64,000 bases of DNA from Catonella morbi ATCC 51271 (lineage in GTDB: Bacteria; Bacillota; Clostridia; Lachnospirales; Lachnospiraceae). Numbering within the stretch: position 1 is the stretch's first letter; each line of letters begins with the position of its first letter. Made by a program: the position numbers and the translations under genes. Under the pieces are notes generated by a model, which saw only the letters and a program-made list of their open reading frames with translations, had not been told where the DNA came from and did not search any database. The stretch is from the NCBI RefSeq assembly GCF_000160035.2, contig NZ_KI535367.1:1-64000 (forward strand). The letters are read 5' to 3'. Below, one piece after another: positions 18,251-26,302 of this stretch.

Positions 18251-19720
18251 ATGAATGTTAATATGGAACTTTATAATACTCTTAAAGAAGAATGCCTTGA
18301 ATTAATATTTGTATTTGGTGAAGATGGGCGCTATATCAATTGTTCCAATAAAGCCAGAGAAAGCTTGGGATATTTACAGGATGAAGACATGGGAAAATTT
18401 GAAAACATTTTTCCAAATATTCTTTTAGAGGAAACAAGTCTGCTTGAACATGTTGAGGCTGACGTATACAGAAAAAATGAAACCTGCTTTCCTGCGGATG
18501 TTAAAATAATAAGATTTGAGGATGATAAATTTATAGTATTTGCAATAGACCAGACAGAGACAAGAAATATGGCGAGAGAGCTTAAGGCTTGCAAAGAAGA
18601 ATTAAAATCGGAATTAAAATACAAGACAGAATTTGTGTCAAACATTACCCATGAACTCAGAACCCCGGTAAACGGAATTCAGGGTATGACAAAGAATCTG
18701 CTTAATACGGAGCTTGACTCCTTTCAACTTGAAACTGTCGGAATAATAGAACAATGCTGTGTAAATATGTCAAAGATAATAAATGATCTTTTAGACTTTT
18801 CTAAGATGGAATCAGATAAACTGGTACTTGAAAATAAGGCATTTTCTTTCAGAGAATTTTTAAATAAAGTAATGGCATTTAATGTAACCCTCGTAAATGA
18901 AAAGGGGCTGAAACTTTTGGTACATGTCGGAGACGATATCCCAAAATATCTTATCGGAGATGAGCTCAGGCTTACCCAAATATTTAATAATCTTATAAGC
19001 AATGCGGTAAAGTTTACTACGATAGGACATGTTGCGGTAGAGGCCTCTTTGATTCGAGAAGAAGATGATTTTGTAGAACTTTTTTTTATGGTTGTAGACA
19101 CAGGCATAGGTATAGCAAAAGAAAACATGGATAAGCTGTTTAAGAAGTTTTCACAGGTGGATGCGTCTACTACAAGGAGATTCGGCGGCACCGGTCTTGG
19201 GCTGTCAATAAGCAAGAAGCTGGTAGAACTGATGGGCGGCGACATTAAGGTTGAAAGTGAAGTAGGAAAAGGAAGTTCATTTTCATTCAATGTCATCCTT
19301 AAAAAGGCAGATGAGGCAGAAGAGACTACAGGGGTAGAACTGCCTAGCGGAAATTTTGTATATGAAGGAAGCGGTCAATACTCAGAGTCGGAAGAAGAAT
19401 CAAAATACTCTGGAGAAGGCGGTGATGGTTGGAAACTGAAAGCAAACTCCGATAAAATATACCAGTTTGGTACAAGTGAGAATATAAGAGAGATAAACAC
19501 CGCACTTGAAAAGCTGTTTATTTGCATAGAGCTTGGGAATTGGGAGAAGGCAGAGAATTTTGCCAGCGTGGTAAAGAATCTTATTTCCGATAATGAATCC
19601 GAGCAGCAGCTTAAGAAAGAAGCGTTCAGACTTGAGTTGATTATCAGACGAGGAGATCATGATAAGGCATTGGTTCAATTTAATACATTTAAAAATAAAC
19701 TTGCGGAGCTTGGTTTTTAA
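18251..19720 (+). CDS. Soluble PAS-type histidine kinase
   Basis: I place the start at the ATG at 18251, behind GAGGTGG; an upstream ATG at 18230 lacks a ribosome site. The 489-residue protein has no membrane span. An N-terminal PAS-like domain (about 5-110) precedes a HisKA domain with the His in NITHELRTPVNG (near 143). The ATPase domain has FNNLISNAVKFT, VDTGIGI and GGTGLGLSISKKL. A C-terminal ~110-residue helical extension (about 380-489) resembles an Hpt-like or docking module but lacks an obvious phospho-His. It is the first gene of a four-gene signalling operon and is probably a cytoplasmic sensor. Confidence 0.88.
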   Translation: MNVNMELYNTLKEECLELIFVFGEDGRYINCSNKARESLGYLQDEDMGKFENIFPNILLEETSLLEHVEADVYRKNETCFPADVKIIRFEDDKFIVFAIDQTETRNMARELKACKEELKSELKYKTEFVSNITHELRTPVNGIQGMTKNLLNTELDSFQLETVGIIEQCCVNMSKIINDLLDFSKMESDKLVLENKAFSFREFLNKVMAFNVTLVNEKGLKLLVHVGDDIPKYLIGDELRLTQIFNNLISNAVKFTTIGHVAVEASLIREEDDFVELFFMVVDTGIGIAKENMDKLFKKFSQVDASTTRRFGGTGLGLSISKKLVELMGGDIKVESEVGKGSSFSFNVILKKADEAEETTGVELPSGNFVYEGSGQYSESEEESKYSGEGGDGWKLKANSDKIYQFGTSENIREINTALEKLFICIELGNWEKAENFASVVKNLISDNESEQQLKKEAFRLELIIRRGDHDKALVQFNTFKNKLAELGF

Positions 19721-19734
19721 AGGGGTAGAAGATA

Positions 19735-20790
19735 ATGAAAACGAATATTCTTATTGTTGATGATGTACTCACAAGCCTTGCGGTTATGACTGATATAGTT
19801 AAGGGTGCCGGCTTTATCGCAAGACCTGTACAGAACGTAAAACAGGCTATGGAGGCAATAGAAGCCCTTCCTCCTGATCTCATTCTGTCAGATATATGTA
19901 TGCCTGACATAGATGGATATGAATTTTGTGAAATGCTGAAGGCAAATCCCAAGACAGCGGATATTCCGGTGATTTTTATATCTGCGATGGGTGATGCAAA
20001 TTCCAGAAAAAAGGGGTATAATGTTGGTGCGGTTGATTTTATAATAAAACCGTTTGACTTCGATGAGGTCAGGCTCAGAATCAATACACATATGAAGAAC
20101 CTGGTTATGCAGCGTGAGCTTGAGGAGTATAATAAAAGACTTCATAGGATGATGAACACACAGATTGCCAAAATTACCGATGACCAAAGATATCTTATAT
20201 ATGGGCTTGTAAGGTTGGCAGAGTCCAGAGAGGATCCTACAGGCACTCATATGCTGAATGTATCGGCCAACTCGGCGTTTTTGGCGCAGAGTCTGCAATT
20301 ATCACCTGAATATGAAAAGTATATAAGCAATAATTTTATTGAGGACATAGGACTTGCGGCACCACTTCACGATATTGGTAATCTTACCATCAGCGATAGG
20401 ATTTTGCTTAAAAGGGGCAAGCTTACTCCTGACGAGATGATTGTAATGAAAACTCATACTGAAATAGGAGCAAGAACTTTGACTGAGGTGTACAGCCATA
20501 ATGAGTTCAGCAGATATTTGGGAATGGGAATAGATATTGCATATTATCATCATGAAAAATGGGACGGTACAGGCTATCCCAAGGGACTGAAAGGCAAGGG
20601 GATACCGATTTCAGCCAGAATATTTTCACTTGTGGATGTATATGATACATTGACAAGAGATAAATGCTACAGAGACGCTTATAGCCATGAAGAGGCACTT
20701 GAGATAATTAAAGGGGAGTCAGGGAAGAGTTTCGATCCGAGTATAGTAGATATATTTTTTAAGATACAAAGTGGGATTAGGAGGAATTAA
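19735..20790 (+). CDS. Response regulator with HD-GYP output domain
   Basis: The 351-residue protein has a receiver domain (about 1-120) with the phospho-Asp in LILSDICMPDIDG (near 54). A short coiled linker leads to an HD-GYP domain (about 150-345). In the HD-GYP domain I see APLHDIGNL (the HD pair), MKTHTEIG, YYHHEKWDGTGYPKGLKG (HH and GYP) and DVYDTL. HD-GYP proteins commonly hydrolyse cyclic di-GMP or related dinucleotides to regulate motility, biofilm or stress responses. All metal-binding residues appear present, so activity is likely. It lies 14 bases after the PAS kinase gene, its likely phosphodonor. Confidence 0.92.
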   Translation: MKTNILIVDDVLTSLAVMTDIVKGAGFIARPVQNVKQAMEAIEALPPDLILSDICMPDIDGYEFCEMLKANPKTADIPVIFISAMGDANSRKKGYNVGAVDFIIKPFDFDEVRLRINTHMKNLVMQRELEEYNKRLHRMMNTQIAKITDDQRYLIYGLVRLAESREDPTGTHMLNVSANSAFLAQSLQLSPEYEKYISNNFIEDIGLAAPLHDIGNLTISDRILLKRGKLTPDEMIVMKTHTEIGARTLTEVYSHNEFSRYLGMGIDIAYYHHEKWDGTGYPKGLKGKGIPISARIFSLVDVYDTLTRDKCYRDAYSHEEALEIIKGESGKSFDPSIVDIFFKIQSGIRRN

Positions 20791-20792
20791 AT

Positions 20793-22151
20793 TTGGGAGT
20801 TGCAAAAAAGGAACCAATTATTGAAATATTTGCGGGTGAAGCAGGGGATTCAATTCAGACATTCGATAAATACAGGCTTGAAGGGGAAAAAGCAAAAGAA
20901 TTTGGAAGAGAACTTATAGTAGAGCTTTCCGGGCTTGTACGCATAATTCGCAGAGATTCAAGTATGTTGTTATTTGACGGGATAGCGCAGGTAAGCGGTA
21001 AGCTTGAAAAACTCCTGGACTGCTATAGAGATGTGAGGGCGGAAAAGCCGGATTTTGAACCTTTTAAGGCGGTGCTGGCCGCATATTCTGAATTTATCCA
21101 TAATGAACTTTATAAGCTCACACATAATGAAAGAGTAAACGGAGATAACAGCGAGATAATAGAGCTTATTGACCGGATGGACACAGGAGTGGTAGGTTAT
21201 AATAAGCTTCCGACCTCTGCTCCGAACAGGCGTAAGCAGTATTATATACCTAGTAAGCAGGAAAGTGACAGTGCAGTGGTGTCACCTACGCAAGGGGTAT
21301 TTGACGGACTTCTGATTGATGAGGCTAAAAAACCTGAAGATGGTCTTGCTAAGCCGAAAACACCGACTGAAATTTTGAGCTCGCTTAAGAACAGACTTAT
21401 AAATTTCAATATCACAGATGATAAGATGGAAGAAATAAGAAAACTCTGTGTAAAGCTTGAAAATGCTATGGAAGGGCTTAAATCGGTATATAATGATGAT
21501 ATGGTGGAAGAAATAAGCAGGATTGCGGAGGGCATAAAAGCCTGGGTTATAGATGCCAGAATGACAGATTTTTCTATGGTTGCATCCAAGGCTAAGCTTG
21601 CCGCCAAGGATTTACTTAAGCATACGGGGAAAAAAGCTAAGTTTGAGATAAAAGGTCTTGAAAATGAAGAACAAGTTCTCCATATTGAAAAATATAAAAC
21701 AGGTAATCTTTCAAAAGCTCTTACGCATCTTATAAGAAATGCGGTAGATCATGGACTGGAAATGCCCGAAGCAAGGGTAAAGGCGGGTAAGAGTAAAGAA
21801 GGACATATAAGCCTTGAATTTATAAAATCGGACAAGTTTAAAGGTATAGAGATTCATTTTTCAGATGATGGTATGGGAATAAATCCGGATAAGATACTTA
21901 AGGCGGCTGAAATGAAAGGAATTCTTCTTAATCCAAAGGAGAGTTACAGTCTTGAAGATATATTAAAAATACCTTTTATGACAGGATTTACTACGAGAAA
22001 AACAATTGGTGATTATTCAGGAAGAGGAGTAGGACTGGATCAGGTTGCTCATCTGATTGAAGAAATAAATGGCAGAGTAGTACTTAAGAGCAAAGAGGGC
22101 GAAGGCACAGAGGTGGATATTGAGCTGCCATATGACCACATTTCTGAATAA
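20793..22151 (+). CDS. CheA-like histidine kinase ATPase protein
   Basis: The start is a TTG at 20793, preceded by AGGAGG at 8 bases. The 452-residue protein has helical N-terminal and middle regions (about 1-270). A CheA-type ATPase domain follows with the N box HLIRNAVDHGLEMPEAR, DDGMGINPDKI, and the G2 region RGVGLDQVAHLIEEINGRV. The C-terminal CheW-like coupling domain of true CheA is missing. The N-terminal half may hold an Hpt-like four-helix domain (for example around SGLVRIIRRDSS), but I cannot assign a phospho-His with certainty. It is not a full chemotaxis kinase and probably works with the neighbouring receivers. Confidence 0.75.
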   Translation: MGVAKKEPIIEIFAGEAGDSIQTFDKYRLEGEKAKEFGRELIVELSGLVRIIRRDSSMLLFDGIAQVSGKLEKLLDCYRDVRAEKPDFEPFKAVLAAYSEFIHNELYKLTHNERVNGDNSEIIELIDRMDTGVVGYNKLPTSAPNRRKQYYIPSKQESDSAVVSPTQGVFDGLLIDEAKKPEDGLAKPKTPTEILSSLKNRLINFNITDDKMEEIRKLCVKLENAMEGLKSVYNDDMVEEISRIAEGIKAWVIDARMTDFSMVASKAKLAAKDLLKHTGKKAKFEIKGLENEEQVLHIEKYKTGNLSKALTHLIRNAVDHGLEMPEARVKAGKSKEGHISLEFIKSDKFKGIEIHFSDDGMGINPDKILKAAEMKGILLNPKESYSLEDILKIPFMTGFTTRKTIGDYSGRGVGLDQVAHLIEEINGRVVLKSKEGEGTEVDIELPYDHISE

Positions 22152-22164
22152 TAAGGAGGATATC

Positions 22165-22557
22165 ATGAGAATTTTACTGGCCGAGGATGATTATGCCAGC
22201 AGAAAGTTTGGGATAAATTTTTTAAGCAAATACGGAGAAGTGGACGCAACAGTTGACGGAGAAGAGGCTGTGGCTGCTTTTGAATTTGCTGCAGAGGATG
22301 GAGAGTATTATGATTTAATATGCTTAGATATAATGATGCCGGGAACAGACGGAATCGAAGCGCTTTACAGAATCAGAGAGGCTGAAAAGAGGCTTAAATT
22401 ACCTGAGGATAAGTGCCCGAAGATAATTATGGTCTCTGCACTAAGTGACATGAATTATGTAGACGGAGCCTTTGAACTTGGCTGTGACGGATATGCCAAC
22501 AAACCTCTTGATACAGATAAATTTGAAGATGTACTTAGGAAACTTGGACTCATTTAA
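22165..22557 (+). CDS. Single-domain response regulator (CheY-like)
   Basis: The ATG at 22165 follows AAGGAGGAT; an earlier in-frame start at 22120 lies inside the kinase gene and lacks a ribosome site. The 130-residue protein is only a receiver domain: acidic pair in LLAEDDYASRKF, phospho-Asp in LICLDIMMPGTDG (near 57), Ser in VSAL and Lys in NKPLD. With no output domain it should act by protein contact or as a phosphorelay intermediate. It closes the four-gene signalling operon and is the natural partner of the CheA-like kinase. Confidence 0.9.
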   Translation: MRILLAEDDYASRKFGINFLSKYGEVDATVDGEEAVAAFEFAAEDGEYYDLICLDIMMPGTDGIEALYRIREAEKRLKLPEDKCPKIIMVSALSDMNYVDGAFELGCDGYANKPLDTDKFEDVLRKLGLI

Positions 22558-22560
22558 TAA

Positions 22561-22590
22561 GGATTGCGAGAAGTGAAGCTGTAGCAATCC
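22561..22590 (+). terminator. Weak hairpin after the signalling operon
   Basis: GGATTGC (22561-22567) pairs with GCAATCC (22584-22590). No T run follows, so it may stabilise the 3' end rather than terminate by itself. Confidence 0.35.
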
Positions 22591-22609
22591 TGTATCTAAA
22601 GAATCCTGC

Positions 22610-22668
22610 TTGAAATTAAAGTTTCATTGTGATAAGATAGTGGCTGTTCGAGTAGTTACTTGTAACTA
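22610..22668 (+). promoter_or_regulatory. Promoter and palindromic operator of the CobW-type gene
   Basis: TTGAAA (22610-22615), 17 bases, then TAAGAT (22633-22638). Fifteen bases downstream a perfect palindrome TAGTTAC-TT-GTAACTA (22653-22668) lies in the expected start-of-transcript leader. It is a good candidate site for a metal-dependent repressor, although it does not match the classic Zur or AdcR consensus. Confidence 0.5.
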
Positions 22669-22700
22669 ACCATAAAACAGCTATGAAAGGAAGAAGGAAA

Positions 22701-23795
22701 ATGACAAAGATAGATATAATTTCCGGGTTTCTCGGTGCAGGTAAGACAACCCTCATCAAGAAACTTATAAAGGAGGCACTTTCGGGACAGAAATTAGTGC
22801 TTATTGAAAATGAATTTGGAGAGATAGGTATAGACGGAGGCTTCTTAAAAGAGGCAGGAATTGAGATTACTGAGATGAACTCAGGCTGTATCTGCTGCAC
22901 TTTGGTAGGTGACTTTGGTACTGCTCTCAGAGATGTAATTACAAAGTATGAGCCTGACAGAATAATAATTGAACCTTCGGGTGTAGGCAAACTTTCTGAT
23001 GTAATAAAGGCTGTTGCTGATGTTAAGAAAGACTTTGATACTGTTGAATTAAACAGCTTTATTGCAGTTGTGGATGCAGGTAAGACCACTATGTATATGA
23101 AAAACTTTGGTGAATTTTTTAATGACCAGATTGAAAATGCAAATACCATCGTTTTAAGCCGTACAGGAAAGACATCTGAAAGTAAGCTTGAAAAGGCTGT
23201 GGCGGCAATAAAGGAGCATAATGATAAGGCAGTAATCATCACTACTGATTGGGACAGCCTTACGGGTGAACAGATACTTGAGACTATGGAAAAAGCTGCC
23301 GGAGAAGTAAAAGACCTACTGTTTACCAATGAAGAATTAGAGAGTTGTGAACATCACCATCATCATGACCATGACCACGAAGAAGGTCACGAATGCGGTT
23401 GTGGTCACCATCATGACCATGACCACGAAGAAGGCCACGAGTGTGGCTGCGGACATAATCATGACCATGACCATGAAGAAGGCCATAAGTGTGGTTGTGG
23501 ACATCATCACCACCATGCCGATGAAGTATTTGACAGCTGGGGAGTTACTACTCCTAAGCGTTTTACAAAAGAGGCTCTTAACAAGATACTTGATACTCTT
23601 GCTTGGGGTAATGGGCTTGGAATCATCCTTCGTGCAAAGGGTATAGTTCAGTCGGAAGATGATGAGTGGCTTGAGTTTGACCTCACTCCGGGCGAATTTG
23701 AGGTAAGAACAGGCTCACCCGATGTTACAGGTAAGCTCTGTGTAATTGGTTCAAGACTTAAGAAAGATGAGATACAGGCTCTTTTTGAGGTATAA
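22701..23795 (+). CDS. CobW/G3E-family metal GTPase with His-rich repeat region
   Basis: I chose the ATG at 22701, behind GGAAGAAGG, over the one at 22683. The 364-residue protein has P-loop GFLGAGKTT (9-17), the metal-site motif SGCICCTL (near 60) and a Walker B-like IIEPSGVG. A His/Asp/Cys-rich insert lies at about 218-275, and a CobW C-terminal domain follows. The insert carries three near-identical 16-residue units of the type HDHDHEEGHECGCG and should bind zinc, nickel or cobalt. G3E GTPases such as ZNG1, YeiR and CobW deliver metals to target proteins. The second GTPase-like gene downstream suggests a shared metal task. Confidence 0.88.
   Translation: MTKIDIISGFLGAGKTTLIKKLIKEALSGQKLVLIENEFGEIGIDGGFLKEAGIEITEMNSGCICCTLVGDFGTALRDVITKYEPDRIIIEPSGVGKLSDVIKAVADVKKDFDTVELNSFIAVVDAGKTTMYMKNFGEFFNDQIENANTIVLSRTGKTSESKLEKAVAAIKEHNDKAVIITTDWDSLTGEQILETMEKAAGEVKDLLFTNEELESCEHHHHHDHDHEEGHECGCGHHHDHDHEEGHECGCGHNHDHDHEEGHKCGCGHHHHHADEVFDSWGVTTPKRFTKEALNKILDTLAWGNGLGIILRAKGIVQSEDDEWLEFDLTPGEFEVRTGSPDVTGKLCVIGSRLKKDEIQALFEV
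23353..23515 (+). repeat. Three 48-bp tandem repeats inside the CobW-type gene
   Basis: Three adjacent copies encode HDHDHEEGHECGCG-type units with only synonymous or conservative changes, flanked by extra His codons. The repeat is coding, in frame and prone to copy-number change by slippage or recombination. Confidence 0.85.
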
Positions 23796-23840
23796 CAGAT
23801 TGGATTTAATTATTCAAAATTATTCACGAAATATCTTGTG

Positions 23841-23881
23841 AAATATCGTAATCAAGCCACAGGCAACAAATAACGATATTT
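23841..23881 (+). promoter_or_regulatory. Inverted repeat between the two GTPase genes
   Basis: AAATATCGT (23841-23849) is the exact complement of ACGATATTT (23873-23881), with a 23-base loop. A related GAAATATC word lies upstream near 23828. It may be a weak terminator or a regulator site; I cannot decide between them. Confidence 0.3.
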
Positions 23882-24004
23882 TTGCAGATATTTGGTAATA
23901 TCACCCCATATTTACAGACCGAAAGCTGTTTATCCTATTGCACTGTGCAGAATAATAAGTCTGTGGCTATGGCGTGAAGTATTTAAGACCGGTAAGGAGA
24001 AACT

Positions 24005-24955
24005 ATGGTTCAGGAAAAAGATATACCTGTATATATGTTTACAGGTATGCTTGAGAGTGGAAAAACCGCATTTTTAAGAGATACTCTTGAAGGCGGTGAG
24101 TTTGAAGACGGTAATAAATCCCTTTTTATTATGTGTGAAGAGGGGGAGATTGAACTTTCGGAAAAGCTTTTAAAAAGAAATAAAATGTCTATAGTTGTAG
24201 TAGAAGATAAAGAAGATATAACAGAGGAATATTTTAAGAATCTTGAAAAGGAATATAATCCTGACAGGATAGTTATTGAAAATAACGGAATGTGGATACC
24301 TCAGGAGATTATAGATGAATTTCCTGAAAACTGGATGCTTGTTCAGTGCATCAATCTGATAGACGGCTCTACCTTTGAAAGTTATCTGCAGAATATGGGA
24401 AGCTTTGTTATGGAACAGGTAAAACCAGCCGACCTTGTTGTATTTAACAGGGTTACAGATACAGAACTTCGCGGCGGATACAGAAGGCGTATCAAGGCTC
24501 TTAACAGAAAGGCTCAGATTCTGTATGAGGATGAGCAGGGAAACCTGGATGATGCCTATGTAGAAAGTCTTCCGTTTGACACTGATAAAGATGTAATAGA
24601 ACTTGAAGATGATGACTTTGGACTGTGGTACTTAGATGCTATGGATCATCCTGAAAAATACAAGGGAAAGACAATGAAGTTCAGGGGACTTATCTACAGG
24701 GATAAGAAATTCCCTGCCGATAAGCTTGTTCCCGGCCGCTTTGCAATGACCTGCTGTGCGGCAGATGTACAGTTCATAGGCTTTGTATGCCATGCTCCTA
24801 ACGCTTCCGAATTTAACCAGAAGGATTGGGCTTATATAGAGGCTGAGGCAAAGTTTGAGTATTGCAAGGATTATAAAGGTAAGGGAATAGTGCTTTACGC
24901 CAGAGAGCCTTTAAAGAGGGCTGAGGCTGGAGAGCAGTTGGTTTATTTTACCTAA
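24005..24955 (+). CDS. GTPase-like protein fused to a DUF1980/YcgQ-type C-terminal domain
   Basis: The 316-residue protein starts at an ATG with AAGGAG 6 bases upstream. The N-terminal ~170 residues resemble a CobW GTPase: P-loop-like FTGMLESGKTAFLRDTL near 12, an IVIENNGMW segment where G3E proteins have ESSG/EPSG, and FNRVTD. The CxCC metal motif of true CobW proteins is absent. The C-terminal ~115 residues (from about 200) have FRGLIYRDKKFP and the motif FAMTCCAADVQFIGFVCHA, typical of the TIGR03943/DUF1980 family. It probably works with the His-rich GTPase 210 bases upstream in metal handling, but the activity is not known. Confidence 0.7.
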   Translation: MVQEKDIPVYMFTGMLESGKTAFLRDTLEGGEFEDGNKSLFIMCEEGEIELSEKLLKRNKMSIVVVEDKEDITEEYFKNLEKEYNPDRIVIENNGMWIPQEIIDEFPENWMLVQCINLIDGSTFESYLQNMGSFVMEQVKPADLVVFNRVTDTELRGGYRRRIKALNRKAQILYEDEQGNLDDAYVESLPFDTDKDVIELEDDDFGLWYLDAMDHPEKYKGKTMKFRGLIYRDKKFPADKLVPGRFAMTCCAADVQFIGFVCHAPNASEFNQKDWAYIEAEAKFEYCKDYKGKGIVLYAREPLKRAEAGEQLVYFT

Positions 24956-25003
24956 GCCGGTACTGTACTTGTAAAGATATGATATTCAGGTACTATAATA
25001 ATA

Positions 25004-25052
25004 CAAAACAACCCTGAGAAATTAGCAAACTTTCCCGGGGTTGTTGTTTTAA
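25004..25052 (+). terminator. Terminator after the GTPase pair
   Basis: ACAACCCTGAGAAA-type and TTTCCCGGGGTTGT-type arms (about 25008-25024 and 25030-25044) pair over seven or more bases and are followed by tgtttt. Confidence 0.7.
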
Positions 25053-25128
25053 TATCCGTTATAAACAAAATTCTGAAATTATAATCTGAAAAAGAATTGA
25101 GGGATATTGTAAATATGAGAGAGGTATT

Positions 25129-26073
25129 ATGTCAAAAAAGAAAAATTCTGTTATAGAACTAAGATATTATGAAAAACCTATCAAAGAACCGGTACTTGCT
25201 CTGCTTGGTGAAAACTGGATAAGAGAGTATGGAAAAGATACCGATGGTAAGATGATAGAAAATATGCATTTTCATAATCTTATGGAAATAGGCTATTGTG
25301 TATCGGGAGAAGGGGAAATGATACTTGACGGAGAAAGCAAAGTGTATAAGGAGGGGAATTTTACTGTTATACCCATAAATTTTCCTCATAATACTATAGG
25401 TAAAAGGGGAACCCTTGGTCATTGGGAATATATTTTTTGTGATCCGGAATATATATTAAAAAGAGCATTTCCTAATAATGAGCCATTTGTTGAAAATACT
25501 CTGAAAAGGTTGAACAGTCATGTGTATTTTTGTCACAAAGACAAACAGCCTGAACTTGCCGGACTGATAAGGTCTATAATGAATGAAATGAGAAATAAGA
25601 AGGCATATTATTGTGAGAAGATAATTATGCTATGTAATTCACTTTTCTTTGAAGCTGCAAGAATGAGTGAGGTTGATTATGAAGTTGAATTTGAGTATAA
25701 GGATATGGGGGTTATATCTGCTGCAATAACATATATTGATAAGAATTATGCAGAACAATTAAGAATAAGAGATGTGGCAGAGAGTTGTAATATGAGTGAA
25801 ACTAATTTCAGAAGATTATTTTCTGCATATATGGGTCATGCTCCGTTAGAGTATTTTAACCTGATACGTATTAGTAAAGCCTGTGAACTTATTAAGTCTA
25901 CAATGTTATCTATGGAAGATATTGCAATGAAAGTAGGGTATTTGCAGATGTCAACCTTTAATAGAAATTTTAAAAAAATTATGGGAGAATCACCTTATAA
26001 ATGGAAAAGAAACCCTGCAAATTTTGAGAGTAAGTTGTTAAATGCAAATGTGTCAACTAAAAAAGGATGGTAG
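25129..26073 (+). CDS. AraC-family transcription regulator
   Basis: The 314-residue protein has an N-terminal cupin-type sensor domain (about 45-170; HFHNLMEIGYCVSGEGEM and PINFPHN). A C-terminal AraC DNA-binding domain (about 205-300) has two helix-turn-helix units (IRDVAESCNMSETNFRRLF and MEDIAMKVGYLQMSTFNRNF). Sugar ligands usually bind the cupin part. The sugar transporter and beta-galactosidase genes follow on the same strand, so it is the likely activator of that cluster. It has its own terminator. Confidence 0.92.
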   Translation: MSKKKNSVIELRYYEKPIKEPVLALLGENWIREYGKDTDGKMIENMHFHNLMEIGYCVSGEGEMILDGESKVYKEGNFTVIPINFPHNTIGKRGTLGHWEYIFCDPEYILKRAFPNNEPFVENTLKRLNSHVYFCHKDKQPELAGLIRSIMNEMRNKKAYYCEKIIMLCNSLFFEAARMSEVDYEVEFEYKDMGVISAAITYIDKNYAEQLRIRDVAESCNMSETNFRRLFSAYMGHAPLEYFNLIRISKACELIKSTMLSMEDIAMKVGYLQMSTFNRNFKKIMGESPYKWKRNPANFESKLLNANVSTKKGW

Positions 26074-26082
26074 TATAAGAGT

Positions 26083-26117
26083 AAAAGTGCAATTTGGTCG
26101 AAATTGCACTTTTTTTG
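26083..26117 (+). terminator. Terminator after the AraC-type gene
   Basis: AAAAGTGCAATTT pairs with AAATTGCACTTTT across a 5-base loop, followed by a T run. This is a strong intrinsic terminator. Confidence 0.9.
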
Positions 26118-26239
26118 TGAATTATTAGCAACATAGACATTTGAATATTAGTTATACTATTCTGGTAAATATGGAATAGTTTTTGGACAAATTAGCCAAG
26201 AATAAAATGAGGTAATTTAACGTTGTCTAAAAATTGACT

Positions 26240-26269
26240 AATATATTGTAGATAAACCTACGATATATT
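26240..26269 (+). promoter_or_regulatory. Long inverted repeat before the sugar transporter operon
   Basis: AATATATTGTAG (26240-26251) and CTACGATATATT (26258-26269) are complementary except for one G-T position, separated by 6 bases. It lies 34 bases before the first gene. It may be an operator for the AraC-type activator or a 5'-end mRNA hairpin. Confidence 0.4.
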
Positions 26270-26302
26270 TCCTAATATTAATTTTCAGGAGGAGGAACAA
26301 GT

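Noticed and set aside
20793-22151. Chemotaxis operon
   Set aside because: No CheW, CheR, CheB, receptor or flagellar gene is adjacent, and the CheA-like protein lacks the CheW-like domain.
22120-22164. Upstream extension of the CheY-like protein
   Set aside because: It overlaps the CheA-like gene and lacks a ribosome site; AAGGAGG precedes the ATG at 22165.
23353-23515. Tandem repeats as a possible CRISPR or noncoding satellite
   Set aside because: They are in frame within a complete CobW-type gene and encode metal-binding residues.
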